Positions 17,845 through 26,452 of a stretch of DNA of 64,000 bases are shown one piece after another. The stretch comes from Nostoc sp. B(2019) (lineage in GTDB: Bacteria; Cyanobacteriota; Cyanobacteriia; Cyanobacteriales; Nostocaceae), in the NCBI RefSeq assembly GCF_010091925.1, contig NZ_WVID01000010.1, positions 91,298 to 155,297 on the forward strand, in the 5' to 3' direction. The notes below the pieces were generated by a model that had not been told where the DNA came from, ran no database searches, and saw only the letters and a list, made by a program, of their open reading frames with translations. The translations under genes were made by a program, and so were the position numbers. Every line of letters begins with the position of its first letter. The stretch's first letter is position 1.

Positions 17845-18906
17845 TTACAGGTAGCGCGATAAAACTTCGACAGTAGCTTTTCCTGTTTTTTCCCAACTGA
17901 ATTGTTGAGAGCGAGTAATCCCTTGTTGGGAAAGGTGCGATCGCAAAGCTGAATCGGTGGCAATTGCTTGCATTGCTTTGCTTATTTCTTCTACATTGTA
18001 GGGATTGATCAAAATCGCTGCGTCATCGGCAACTTCTGGAAGAGAAGAAATGTTGGAGGTGATCACAGGAGTACCGCAAGCCATCGCTTCCAGGACAGGA
18101 AAACCAAAACCTTCCCAGAGACTAGGAAAGACAAGAGCGATCGCTTGATTGATGATTTTTGGCAATTCGTTGTAAGCAACATAATCGAGAAACTTTACCT
18201 GATTAGTTATACCTAGTTCCTCAACTTGTGCTTTTAAAACTGGCGTATAACGCTGATCAATTGAACCGGCTAACCACAATTCGTAGTCATCGCTGTTTGG
18301 TAGTGTAGCGAAAGCGGAAATCAGCCGATGTAAGTTTTTGTAGGGATCTTGGCGTCCAATGTAGAGAAAGTAGTTACGGGTGGGTAGGTTGAGAAAACGA
18401 TAGTGATTGCGATCGTGAGCAAGGGGTATAGGGGTAATTTTGCTAGCTGGAATTTGGTAAAAGTCAATAATGTCTTTAGCTGTGGCGTTGGAGTTACAGA
18501 TAATATGTTGCGCTTGGTTGAGAACTTGGGGAATGTAATATCGATGGTAAACTGTCAACGGTGAAAAGCGTTTAGGAAAGCGCAACGGTATTAAGTCGTG
18601 AAACATCACGACAAAGCGACAATTGCTATAAAGAGGTGCTTCTGGGAGCGGAGAAAATAACAGTTGTGATTTTAGCTGTTTATAGATTTGCGGTAATTGA
18701 AATTGAGTCCATAACAGGCGATCAAAATGCCCTTTTATACCTTGGTCTGGTGTTAAATTTGGTAAAATTGGGTAGCAGTCATGCTTGGGAATGATCTGCG
18801 AAGTTAATAACCTCAGTTTGAGAGGTTGTAGATTTGGAAGAAGATTTAAAGCGTAGGTTGTTATACCTGTAGGTTTAGTTGACAGAAAAGAGAGATTAAC
18901 TAACAA
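17845..18906 (-). CDS. Glycosyltransferase family 4 (GT-B)
   Basis: The 353-residue protein has a two-domain GT-B layout: an N-terminal Rossmann part with G-I-T-T-Y-A-L-N-L-L, and a C-terminal donor-binding domain starting with Y-I-G-R-Q-D-P-Y-K-N near residue 182. The E-x7-E motif P-S-L-W-E-G-F-G-F-P-V-L-E-A-M-A-C-G-T-P is near residue 262. Retaining GT4 enzymes transfer a sugar from a nucleotide sugar to a growing glycan at the cytoplasmic membrane face. The frame opens at a TTG (18906) directly after an in-frame stop region, with only a weak ribosome site. It is the last gene of the polysaccharide locus in transcription order. Confidence 0.9.
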   Translation of the reverse strand: MLVNLSFLSTKPTGITTYALNLLPNLQPLKLRLLTSQIIPKHDCYPILPNLTPDQGIKGHFDRLLWTQFQLPQIYKQLKSQLLFSPLPEAPLYSNCRFVVMFHDLIPLRFPKRFSPLTVYHRYYIPQVLNQAQHIICNSNATAKDIIDFYQIPASKITPIPLAHDRNHYRFLNLPTRNYFLYIGRQDPYKNLHRLISAFATLPNSDDYELWLAGSIDQRYTPVLKAQVEELGITNQVKFLDYVAYNELPKIINQAIALVFPSLWEGFGFPVLEAMACGTPVITSNISSLPEVADDAAILINPYNVEEISKAMQAIATDSALRSHLSQQGITRSQQFSWEKTGKATVEVLSRYL

Positions 18907-18933
18907 CTTTTTCAGCTTTTATTAAAAATCAAT

Positions 18934-20244
18934 TTAACTACATAAATGAGAGATAAATTGTTGAGCGGATTCTTTCCAAGAGAATGGTCTATATTCATTT
19001 TTGATACGATCAACCAAATGATTGTAGTAAATATCTGAATCAAGCAGCTTTTTTAAAGCTTGGTGGAGTTCAGTCGGTTGAGTTGGATCAAAATATATAC
19101 AGAAGTCACCCCCTACTTCAGGTAAAGAACCACCAGTGCTAGCAACTACAGGTTTACAGTATTGTAGTGCTTCTACAACTGGTAGTCCAAATCCCTCATA
19201 AAAGGAAGCTTGAACTAAACAGTAACAGTTTTTATAAAGAGCTTTTAGCTGAGCATCGGTAACTGAACCTAATATATGTATAAGCTTGCCATACATTTTA
19301 TTAGATTCTATTAGCGCGTCAGTCTTTGAGTGCCAACCTCTATTACCCGCAAAGAGTAAATATACGTTTTCATGATTTGAATTTACCAACAAATCAAACG
19401 CTGTTATGATAGCTTTAATATTTTTATGAGGAACTAAACTTCCTACTACTAAAATATATTTTTTATTTAGTAGTTCAATGAAATTTTTATCAAAATTATT
19501 AAGTTCTACATTTAGTGAGTAATCATGATTGGAATAGTCACATCCTAAACGAAAGCTTTTGACTATTAAATTTGGATTATCATTGGCTACTATACCCTGC
19601 TTCTGGGCGTTTTTATAATCTTCAACACTATTTTCAGATATACATAAAACCTGATCAAATAAGGTTGAATATTCTCTGTAAAAATTTGTAAAAGCCTCAG
19701 TAAATCTCCTTGAAGAGAATTCAGGAAACTTTATAGGTATAAGATCATAACATATAATTACAATAGTAACTTGATGTTTTTTTAGAAGCTGTAAAAATCT
19801 ATAGTATGTTTTAGGTAAATCCCAATTTGCATCGGCTATGATGTATATGTCTCCTGGTTGAATTTTATAACCATCTAATTCCAGATAAATATTTTTGTTT
19901 TCATTAAAATTTAAATTTAACGAATCAACTAAATACAATGTATTTGGAAATAAATTTATAAATTTATTTTTGAGCTTAGAAAGCAAAACCTGTATTTTTC
20001 TATTGATTTTGATTATTGGGTAAAGATACTGCTTACTTTTGGTAGTTTGACTGTAATTTTGTTGATTAAGATTAGTCACTCTGACTATAGATTTACCATC
20101 AAACATAACTGCTGCTATTTCTATATCTGGACTAGTCGAACTTAGTTTCAACATTTCCGATGTTAGTTCACGAACTACTCGATGGATTCCAGTATTTTTA
20201 TATGTATGTTTCGCTGTATGAGTGCAATCTATAAATATCTTCAT
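18934..20244 (-). CDS. Glycosyltransferase family 4 (mannosyltransferase-like)
   Basis: The 436-residue protein begins I-F-I-D-C-T-H-T, followed by N-T-G-I-H-R-V-V-R-E-L, an N-terminal pattern of GT4 enzymes of lipopolysaccharide and capsule loci. The donor domain holds V-V-G-S-L-V-P-H-K-N near residue 266 and S-F-Y-E-G-F-G-L-P-V-V-E-A-L near 352, with the usual E-x7-E pair. S-T-G-G-S-L-P-E-V-G-G-D follows. It lies 27 bases upstream of the next GT4 and 154 bases downstream of gmd, so a GDP-linked sugar donor (mannose, rhamnose or fucose) is plausible but not shown. Codon use is very AT-rich. Confidence 0.88.
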   Translation of the reverse strand: MKIFIDCTHTAKHTYKNTGIHRVVRELTSEMLKLSSTSPDIEIAAVMFDGKSIVRVTNLNQQNYSQTTKSKQYLYPIIKINRKIQVLLSKLKNKFINLFPNTLYLVDSLNLNFNENKNIYLELDGYKIQPGDIYIIADANWDLPKTYYRFLQLLKKHQVTIVIICYDLIPIKFPEFSSRRFTEAFTNFYREYSTLFDQVLCISENSVEDYKNAQKQGIVANDNPNLIVKSFRLGCDYSNHDYSLNVELNNFDKNFIELLNKKYILVVGSLVPHKNIKAIITAFDLLVNSNHENVYLLFAGNRGWHSKTDALIESNKMYGKLIHILGSVTDAQLKALYKNCYCLVQASFYEGFGLPVVEALQYCKPVVASTGGSLPEVGGDFCIYFDPTQPTELHQALKKLLDSDIYYNHLVDRIKNEYRPFSWKESAQQFISHLCS

Positions 20245-20398
20245 TTAAAATCCTCATAAAAATTATTTTTCTTACAGATTTTGACTAAATATAAATGACA
20301 ATCTTTTTTAGAAAAATAATCTAAAACTGCATTATTAGATAATGCATTCTCCTGTCTATTTTGCTAAGTTGAATAGTTGAGTAGTTAATATTAGAAAC

Positions 20399-21373
20399 TT
20401 AAGCGTTATTACTGCTCAATTTTTTGAGGTCATAATCAACCATTAATTCAACTAATTGATTAAAAGAGTATTGAGGCTTCCAATGTATGTTGGTCTTAAT
20501 TTTATCGATACAGCCAATCAATTGCACAGGTTCATCAGGGCGATAAAAAGTTGGATCAACTGAGACATAATCTTGCCAGTTAAGTCCAACACAGTCAAAA
20601 GCACATTCAACAAGTTCTTTGACAGAGTGAGTTTCACCACTGGCAATGATGTAATCATCAGGTTGCTCTTGTTGCAACATCAGCCACATAGCATAAACAG
20701 CGTCTTTGGCATAGCACCAATCACGACGTGCATCTAAATTGCCTAATTTTAGTTCATTTACCAAACCGAGTTTAATCTGGGCTGCGGTGTGTGTGATTTT
20801 ACGAAATACAAATTCTGTGCCACGTCGAGGTGATTCGTGAGTGTAAGTAATACCGCAGCAAGTATAAAGATTATATTTTTGTCGATAGTTAATAGTCATC
20901 CAATGAGCATAAGCTTTGGCAACACCATAAGGATTACGAGGACGGAAGGCTGTACGTTCAGTTTGGGGTGAGTCATCGGGTTGACCAAAGACTTCACTAC
21001 TGGAGGCTTGATAGAATTTTGCATCTGGTTTACAGCGACGAATGGATTCTAGTAAACGGGAGACACCAAGGGCTGTGTATTCGGCGGTGAGAGCGGGTTG
21101 TGTCCAAGAAAGGGGAACGTAGCTTTGAGAGGCGAGGTTATAAATTTCGTCAGGTTGTGACTCAGCTATTACATCCATCAAGGAAGATTGATCGAGAAGA
21201 TCACCGGATAAAATTTGAATCTCGCCTGAAAGGTGGGTAATCCGTTCTAGATTACTGGTGCTGGAACGGCGTACTAAACCGAATACTTGATAGCCTTTGG
21301 TTAGGAGGAGTTCGGCAAGATAGGATCCGTCTTGTCCGGTTAAGCCAGTAATTAGGGCTTTTCTAAGTGTCAT
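20399..21373 (-). CDS. gmd: GDP-mannose 4,6-dehydratase
   Basis: The 324-residue enzyme makes GDP-4-keto-6-deoxy-mannose from GDP-mannose, the precursor of GDP-fucose, GDP-rhamnose and others. It is an extended SDR with G-L-T-G-Q-D-G-S-Y at residues 10-18 for NAD(P) binding. The catalytic S-S-S-E at 124-127 and Y149-x-x-x-K153 in N-P-Y-G-V-A-K-A-Y-A-H are present. P-R-R-G-x-E-F-V and the R-P-x-E-x-Q-x-L-like end are also seen. It is the only complete nucleotide-sugar dehydratase in the locus; no fcl or rmd reductase is found in this window, so that step must be encoded elsewhere. Confidence 0.93.
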   Translation of the reverse strand: MTLRKALITGLTGQDGSYLAELLLTKGYQVFGLVRRSSTSNLERITHLSGEIQILSGDLLDQSSLMDVIAESQPDEIYNLASQSYVPLSWTQPALTAEYTALGVSRLLESIRRCKPDAKFYQASSSEVFGQPDDSPQTERTAFRPRNPYGVAKAYAHWMTINYRQKYNLYTCCGITYTHESPRRGTEFVFRKITHTAAQIKLGLVNELKLGNLDARRDWCYAKDAVYAMWLMLQQEQPDDYIIASGETHSVKELVECAFDCVGLNWQDYVSVDPTFYRPDEPVQLIGCIDKIKTNIHWKPQYSFNQLVELMVDYDLKKLSSNNA

Positions 21374-21387
21374 TTGCTATTCAATGA

Positions 21388-21606
21388 TTAATATTCTGGA
21401 GCTATGAATTCTAATAAGGGAAAATAAGTGAGGTAGCGATTAACATCTTTGGTTAAAAGCATCATGTCCGCGATCGCAGCATAAGCGCCAATTATACAAG
21501 TCTGGTAAAGGCGATCGTTTAATTCCCCTTTTTAGCAATGTTGCACAAAGCATTTTCCCAACAAAGCTGAATTTAAAAGAATTATATCTGCGATCGCAGT
21601 ATAAGC
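21388..21606 (-). pseudogene. C-terminal relic of a PIN-domain (VapC-like) protein
   Basis: One minus-strand frame reads K-G-E-L-N-D-R-L-Y-Q, then A-Y-A-A-I-A-D-M-M-L-L-T-K-D-V-N-R-Y and T-Y-F-P-L-L-E-F-I-A-P-E before a TAA at 21388-21390. This matches the C-terminal end of PIN-domain toxins (A-x-x-D-x-x-L-V-T-x-D, R-Y-x-x-Y-F-P). Upstream in the same frame, beyond a TAA at 21532-21534, A-Y-T-A-I-A-D-I-I-L-L repeats part of the motif. The N-terminal catalytic acid residues are gone. Confidence 0.6.
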
Positions 21607-21612
21607 TTTAAT

Positions 21613-23079
21613 TTAGTTAGTTTTATTCTTTTTTTTGTATGCAGCCAATGTATAACCACCTAAATTTATGGGAGAACTTACTTTTTCTAAATCATGATTG
21701 AATTGCTTTATTTGATTAGGAAAGTTTTCCAGCCATTGCTCTTTTACAAGATAAATCGTTTCTGATTCAATTACTTTATCTACACATTTAAGACATCGAA
21801 CAGTAGCTTTGTCATGTGGAGTAACAGCAAGTAACTCTGGATCAATTGCTCCAATCAAGTATGAAGTCCAATAATCACCTATGATACCAACTTGTCCTAA
21901 AGTTTTAATTTCTTGCATTTGTTGAATCTTAGGTTCAGCTTTTTCTAAGCTAAAGACATAGCTAGGCAAAGTTAAAGACGAAATGATTGCAATAGCCAAG
22001 GTAATGCCATACATCTTTTTCTGAATTACACCTTCTGTTGATTCTGTTAACACCATAATTGATATCCATATTAATATATATATGGGAATAAAATAACGTG
22101 GCTCAGCCTGGTTAATAAATACCCATTTGGATAGAATAAGTATAAATAAACCCAAAATTGCGTTAATTATAAGAATATAAAAAAGTTGGGGTATCTTTTG
22201 GAAATTTATTTTTTTGAAAAGATACGTATAGATTATAAATGCAGTCAGAATAAAAACTAAGACAGTCCACAAACTTAGGAAAAAGTTATTATTTTGAAAT
22301 AATATATTAGTCTTAATATTGCTTATTGCTTTTTTGACAATAAACCAAGTTTCCTCTGTATTATTTAAGCCTGTATATTCAGAGTAGTGAAAACTAGAAT
22401 TTGATTTTGCATAGAAAATAAACAAACTTCCAACTAAGTTCGCAACTAACAAAGTCAAAAAACAACTTGTTCTCACATTTATTTTTGAAATTTCTTTTAA
22501 TAATAATAAGAAAGTACAATTTAAAATTATTAAAGTAATTATAGAAAAATCAGAAATCCATAAAGAAGCATAAATAAATACTATAGATGTAAAAAGCAAA
22601 AAGCAATTTTTATAAATATTTTTTGAAAAAGCTTCAAAATTTAAAAACAGGTGTATGCTGATTCCTATAAAACAAAATTGTGGAGCGTAAGGATGTGCTA
22701 ATGTAATTAAATCAGTAAATATAGACGTTGGAAAAAACCAAATTAATGCAAATATTACTTTAGATGAAAAATTCCTAAATAAATTTGCTAAAATCCAATA
22801 ACCTAAGTATATAAATACAAATTGAACTATAGAAACAGATTTTATAGGGCTAAACGAAGTAATTTGAGTTAAGTAATGTCCTAATATTGGTACTATACTA
22901 CCTAATCTATTCTGTCCCCAATAGTATAAATCTTCAGGTAGTTTTAAATCATGAGCCATTAGTGCATGGACTGCACCATCTGAATTTAACTCAGGAGATA
23001 AATATCCAGCATAAGAGCGAAAAGATAATAAAAATGCGATAAAAATAAATGTTCTGTATACTAGTTTTTTGATATGCAT
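21613..23079 (-). CDS. Multi-pass membrane protein, GT-C-like (unrecognised family)
   Basis: The 488-residue protein has about 10-11 hydrophobic helices and a C-terminal soluble tail of about 110 residues. After the first helix comes S-P-E-L-N-S-D-G-A-V-H-A near residues 28-39; an acidic pair in the first loop is what GT-C transferases (ArnT/PMT-like) use with lipid-linked sugars. No family was recognised with certainty. It stands directly after a polyprenyl-phosphate-mannosyl-transferase-like GT2, and such GT2/GT-C pairs commonly work together: one loads the sugar on a lipid, the other transfers it outside. The gene is strongly AT-rich. Confidence 0.7.
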   Translation of the reverse strand: MHIKKLVYRTFIFIAFLLSFRSYAGYLSPELNSDGAVHALMAHDLKLPEDLYYWGQNRLGSIVPILGHYLTQITSFSPIKSVSIVQFVFIYLGYWILANLFRNFSSKVIFALIWFFPTSIFTDLITLAHPYAPQFCFIGISIHLFLNFEAFSKNIYKNCFLLFTSIVFIYASLWISDFSIITLIILNCTFLLLLKEISKINVRTSCFLTLLVANLVGSLFIFYAKSNSSFHYSEYTGLNNTEETWFIVKKAISNIKTNILFQNNNFFLSLWTVLVFILTAFIIYTYLFKKINFQKIPQLFYILIINAILGLFILILSKWVFINQAEPRYFIPIYILIWISIMVLTESTEGVIQKKMYGITLAIAIISSLTLPSYVFSLEKAEPKIQQMQEIKTLGQVGIIGDYWTSYLIGAIDPELLAVTPHDKATVRCLKCVDKVIESETIYLVKEQWLENFPNQIKQFNHDLEKVSSPINLGGYTLAAYKKKNKTN

Positions 23080-23148
23080 AATAGCTATTAATTATCTATA
23101 GATAATAAATTAAGCATTCAATTAATTATATTCTTATATCTTAAAAAT

Positions 23149-23862
23149 TCATCTTTGATATTTATTTCGTTTAGATGAAAATAAATTATATTTCAGAATG
23201 CATATAATTGCCCTAACTCCATCTTTCCAACCTATTTTTTTACCTTCCTTATAAGTCCGACCATAATAAGATATACCTACCTCATAAATACGACATTCCA
23301 TTTTCGCAACCTTAGCTGTGATTTCAGGCTCAAATCCAAACCGATTTTCTTCTATTGTGATAGATTGAATCACTTCCCGCCTAAAAGCCTTATAACAAGT
23401 TTCCATATCTGTCAGATTAATATTAGTGAACATATTAGATAACATAGTTAAAAAAGTATTGCCTACCATGTGCCAATAGTAAACTACTCTATGGGGTTTG
23501 CCACCTTGGAAACGTGAACCAAAAACTACATCAGCTTTGTCATCTAAAATAGGTTGAATCATTAAGGGGTATTCTTGTGGGTCGTACTCCAAATCTGCGT
23601 CTTGAACGATAACAATATCTCCAGTAGCCACAGCAAAGCCAGTTTTTAAAGCTGCACCCTTGCCTCTGTTTTTATTGTGGTAAATTATTTGATCTACCTG
23701 TGGCTCTATTTTTGATTTAAGCAGTTTTGTCGTTCCGTCAATTGAACAATCATCCACAATAATAATTTCACAATTTTTGACAGGAGATGCTTTAACAGCT
23801 TCAACAACTTTGCTTATAGTTCCCAATTCGTTGTAACAAGGAATAACAACAGATAGCCTCAT
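23149..23862 (-). CDS. Glycosyltransferase family 2, dolichyl-phosphate-mannose-synthase-like
   Basis: The 237-residue protein is a compact GT-A enzyme: S-V-V-I-P-C-Y-N-E at residues 4-12, [12 protein letters not shown] near 33-44, [11 protein letters not shown] near 88-98 (the D-x-D metal site) and D-M-E-T-C-Y-K-A-F near 150. These mark the DPM1-like branch, which puts a sugar on polyprenyl phosphate at the inner membrane face. It has no C-terminal membrane helices, so it would be peripheral. The GT-C-like gene 69 bases downstream is the likely user of its product. Confidence 0.9.
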   Translation of the reverse strand: MRLSVVIPCYNELGTISKVVEAVKASPVKNCEIIIVDDCSIDGTTKLLKSKIEPQVDQIIYHNKNRGKGAALKTGFAVATGDIVIVQDADLEYDPQEYPLMIQPILDDKADVVFGSRFQGGKPHRVVYYWHMVGNTFLTMLSNMFTNINLTDMETCYKAFRREVIQSITIEENRFGFEPEITAKVAKMECRIYEVGISYYGRTYKEGKKIGWKDGVRAIICILKYNLFSSKRNKYQR

Positions 23863-23869
23863 GTAACAA

Positions 23870-24433
23870 TTAATCCTTTTTAATCACTGTACAAAAATTG
23901 TTCATCCAAAACTGAAAATATTGGTGATGAAATTCTTGAAACCCAGTCAAATTTACTAAAACTTTTCTAAGCTTTTCGCGATTATAGTATCTTTTGTGAT
24001 CTTGAATCTCTGCCTTACTGACTATTTTTAACCTGTAAGCCAAAAATTCTAGTATCGGCTGCGACCAAACTGATGGGACTGTGAGTATAAGTTTACCTTT
24101 AGGAACAAGAACTCTATAAATCTCTTTTAGAATCTCTTTTTCATGTTCTATATGTTCTAAAACTGCCAGCATCGTAACAACATCGAAACTTTCATCCTTA
24201 AATGGCAGATGAGTTTCAAGCATGAGTTGCTTAGTCTGTATATTATCTAAGTGAAATTCTTTAACTTTAAAATCAACACCAAACCCTTGCTTAATCCGAG
24301 GGGAAATACTTTTGAGAAAAGTTGCCGAACTACCACAGCCGACATCCAAAACAACAGAGTTTTTAGGAATGTGGGATATTACTCTTTGCAGCCTGAGATA
24401 TCGTAATATCGGTTCTAAAAATGGTTCACTCAT
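23870..24433 (-). CDS. Class I SAM-dependent methyltransferase
   Basis: The 187-residue protein has a Methyltransf_11-type core: [10 protein letters not shown] at residues 26-35 for SAM binding, [12 protein letters not shown] near 84-95 and [12 protein letters not shown] near 107-118. It lies 7 bases before the DPM-like GT2, so the two are probably co-translated. The substrate is not known; a sugar or lipid-linked intermediate of this locus is the natural guess. Confidence 0.88.
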   Translation of the reverse strand: MSEPFLEPILRYLRLQRVISHIPKNSVVLDVGCGSSATFLKSISPRIKQGFGVDFKVKEFHLDNIQTKQLMLETHLPFKDESFDVVTMLAVLEHIEHEKEILKEIYRVLVPKGKLILTVPSVWSQPILEFLAYRLKIVSKAEIQDHKRYYNREKLRKVLVNLTGFQEFHHQYFQFWMNNFCTVIKKD

Positions 24434-24617
24434 ATTTATTTGCTTTGATGGGTAAAAGGGTTCTATTAGTCCCTTTATCTTGAGAATTTCAAGATTTTAA
24501 TTGTTTAAACTTTCTATTACATTCATCATCATAATACCTAAGCTTATGTTTTTGATAAATATAATCTATTAATCAAAATTTATATGTTATGTTCCCAACT
24601 ACAGCTTCAGTAAAAAT

Positions 24618-25676
24618 TCAAAATACTTTACTTAGTACATTCATAAAATTCTCAGCAAACACTTCCGGTTTAAAATTTTCTAATCTCGACCTTTGACTTT
24701 GAATTACTTTCGATCTCAACGATTGATTATTAACCAACAAATGAGCTAATTCTGCAATCACAGGTATATCCTTTTGGTTAAGTAAAATCCCAGCTTCTCC
24801 AAGAGTTTCTGGTACTGCTGAACTTGCATAGGCGATAATCGGAATGTCATGTTGCATTGCTTCTAATAAAGGCACACAGAACCCTTCGTGCTCACTCATA
24901 CACATAAAGATATCCGCAACTTGATAATAAGCCTTCAACTGGCTGAATGGAACTTTTTCGGTAAAAATTACATGCTGCTGAACCCCTTCAATTTCAGCGA
25001 CCTGCTTCAGGAAATTTGTATAACTTGAAAACATAGTTGAGCCAACTAAAATCAATCTGGACTGACGATTAATGTAGTTGCAGTAATAAGCAAAAGCTTT
25101 AATCACATCTTCCTGACATTTATTAGGAGCTAATCGACCGACAAATAAAAAGTTTATCCAGCCATCTTTATAACCATCTAATATCTCTGCATCAGGAATG
25201 CATTGATGTTCTTCAAAAAATAGGGGGACAGTATAAACGTTACTAAATCCTAAATCTTTTAGTTCTATGGCGTTGAAATTTGAATCTGCGATCGCTAGAT
25301 CTACAGACTTAAAATTTTTTACTCCCTGAGAAGCCTCATTTATGATTTTGGATAAATTCAAATCATAAGGTGCAAGAAAGTGAGAAGGTGTAATGTTGTG
25401 ATAAACAATCACTTTTTTGCCTGAACTATTTAGAAACACAGTGTCACATATTGGAGCATAAGTACAAACATGATAAATCAGAATATCTGTTGCTTCATTT
25501 AGGAGATTGTTGACCTCTAATTCTTTGCTTAGAGTTAAACCTTGTTCAACATTCTGAAAATATAGGTTGCAAATATGTCCTTGAGATACTAAAATTTGCT
25601 TGATATGAAATCCTACATTTACAACAGCATCACCGTGAACCAAGCTTGGAAGAATCTGGTTAATTACGTATGACAT
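24618..25676 (-). CDS. Glycosyltransferase family 4
   Basis: The 352-residue protein has a GT-B layout. The N-terminal domain includes I-L-P-S-L-V-H-G-D-A-V near residues 8-18 and I-V-Y-H-N-I-T-P near 89. The donor domain has F-L-V/F-V-G-R-L-A-P-N-K-C near 172-182 and M-S-E-H-E-G-F-C-V-P-L-L-E-A-M near 258-272 with the E-x7-E pair. It is likely a cytoplasmic-face sugar transferase of the polysaccharide locus. A 184-base AT-rich spacer without features follows it. Confidence 0.9.
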   Translation of the reverse strand: MSYVINQILPSLVHGDAVVNVGFHIKQILVSQGHICNLYFQNVEQGLTLSKELEVNNLLNEATDILIYHVCTYAPICDTVFLNSSGKKVIVYHNITPSHFLAPYDLNLSKIINEASQGVKNFKSVDLAIADSNFNAIELKDLGFSNVYTVPLFFEEHQCIPDAEILDGYKDGWINFLFVGRLAPNKCQEDVIKAFAYYCNYINRQSRLILVGSTMFSSYTNFLKQVAEIEGVQQHVIFTEKVPFSQLKAYYQVADIFMCMSEHEGFCVPLLEAMQHDIPIIAYASSAVPETLGEAGILLNQKDIPVIAELAHLLVNNQSLRSKVIQSQRSRLENFKPEVFAENFMNVLSKVF

Positions 25677-25695
25677 TTCTAATTTTTTATGTTTA

Positions 25696-26412
25696 TTATT
25701 TAACTTTTAGCTTTTTTAGCTCTTGCTCCATTTCTGTTATTCTCTTTTCCAAAATTGAATTATAACTCTGCTGTAAAGCTAAGTATGAAAGTAAAGGGCC
25801 TGAACTTTTGTTTATATTAATTTCTTTTGTAGTATCATGTATATCTTTTTTTTCATCGTTGGTAAAACTAGATTCTGGGATTACTATCCCTTGAGAAATC
25901 AAAGGTTTATTTCTAAATATTTTTAGCAATACAGATCGAACAGAAGTTAGGTTGAGCAAATCAATTATTTTGATGAGATAATTCTTGGTAGTAATTACAG
26001 ACTGCTTAGCAGTCAGCCATAGCAAACCCTTTAGACCTAATCCTTGATGTGCTTCCGCAAGTTGATGTACTTCGGCAAGCAAACTATCCTGTTTAATATA
26101 TAGCTTGGTTAACTCTTGCTCCATTTCTGCTACTCTCATTTCCAAACTTGCTTTTTCTATACGCCATGCGTCAAGCTCTTTAAGTTTATTTGCTATTGCA
26201 GCGCGATGTTGCATAGAACTAAATCTAAGAGATGGTTGAACCTCATCTAGCTTTATATTCCTCAACTTTATGCCAGCTTGAATGAGCTTACATAGTTCTT
26301 CTGCATCAATCAAGGGATTATGAATGCTAATGGTTGCTTTTAACATTGATAATTCTCGAAAAGTTTCCATAACAGCATTTACAAATACAACTTGAGGTAA
26401 AGGAATAGCCAA
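25696..26412 (-). CDS. Coiled-coil protein of the polysaccharide locus
   Basis: I do not recognise a catalytic domain in this 238-residue product. The longest frame starts at a TTG (26412); ATG codons at 26370 and 26346 are more likely. The one at 26346 gives M-L-K-A-T-I-S-I-H-N-P-L-I-D-A-E-E-L, resembling the short N-terminal motif (I-D-x-E-E-L-x-x-x-I) of many cyanobacterial polysaccharide enzymes. Heptad-like stretches rich in Glu, Leu and Lys cover about residues 70-125 and 210-238, both with E-M-E-Q-E-L. A central basic, more hydrophobic segment (140-175) could touch the membrane. It sits 19 bases before a GT4, and could scaffold the transferases. Confidence 0.65.
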   Translation of the reverse strand: MAIPLPQVVFVNAVMETFRELSMLKATISIHNPLIDAEELCKLIQAGIKLRNIKLDEVQPSLRFSSMQHRAAIANKLKELDAWRIEKASLEMRVAEMEQELTKLYIKQDSLLAEVHQLAEAHQGLGLKGLLWLTAKQSVITTKNYLIKIIDLLNLTSVRSVLLKIFRNKPLISQGIVIPESSFTNDEKKDIHDTTKEININKSSGPLLSYLALQQSYNSILEKRITEMEQELKKLKVK

Positions 26413-26452
26413 TAGTTATAGATCTGAAAAACTATAGATATTAACAAGCTTA

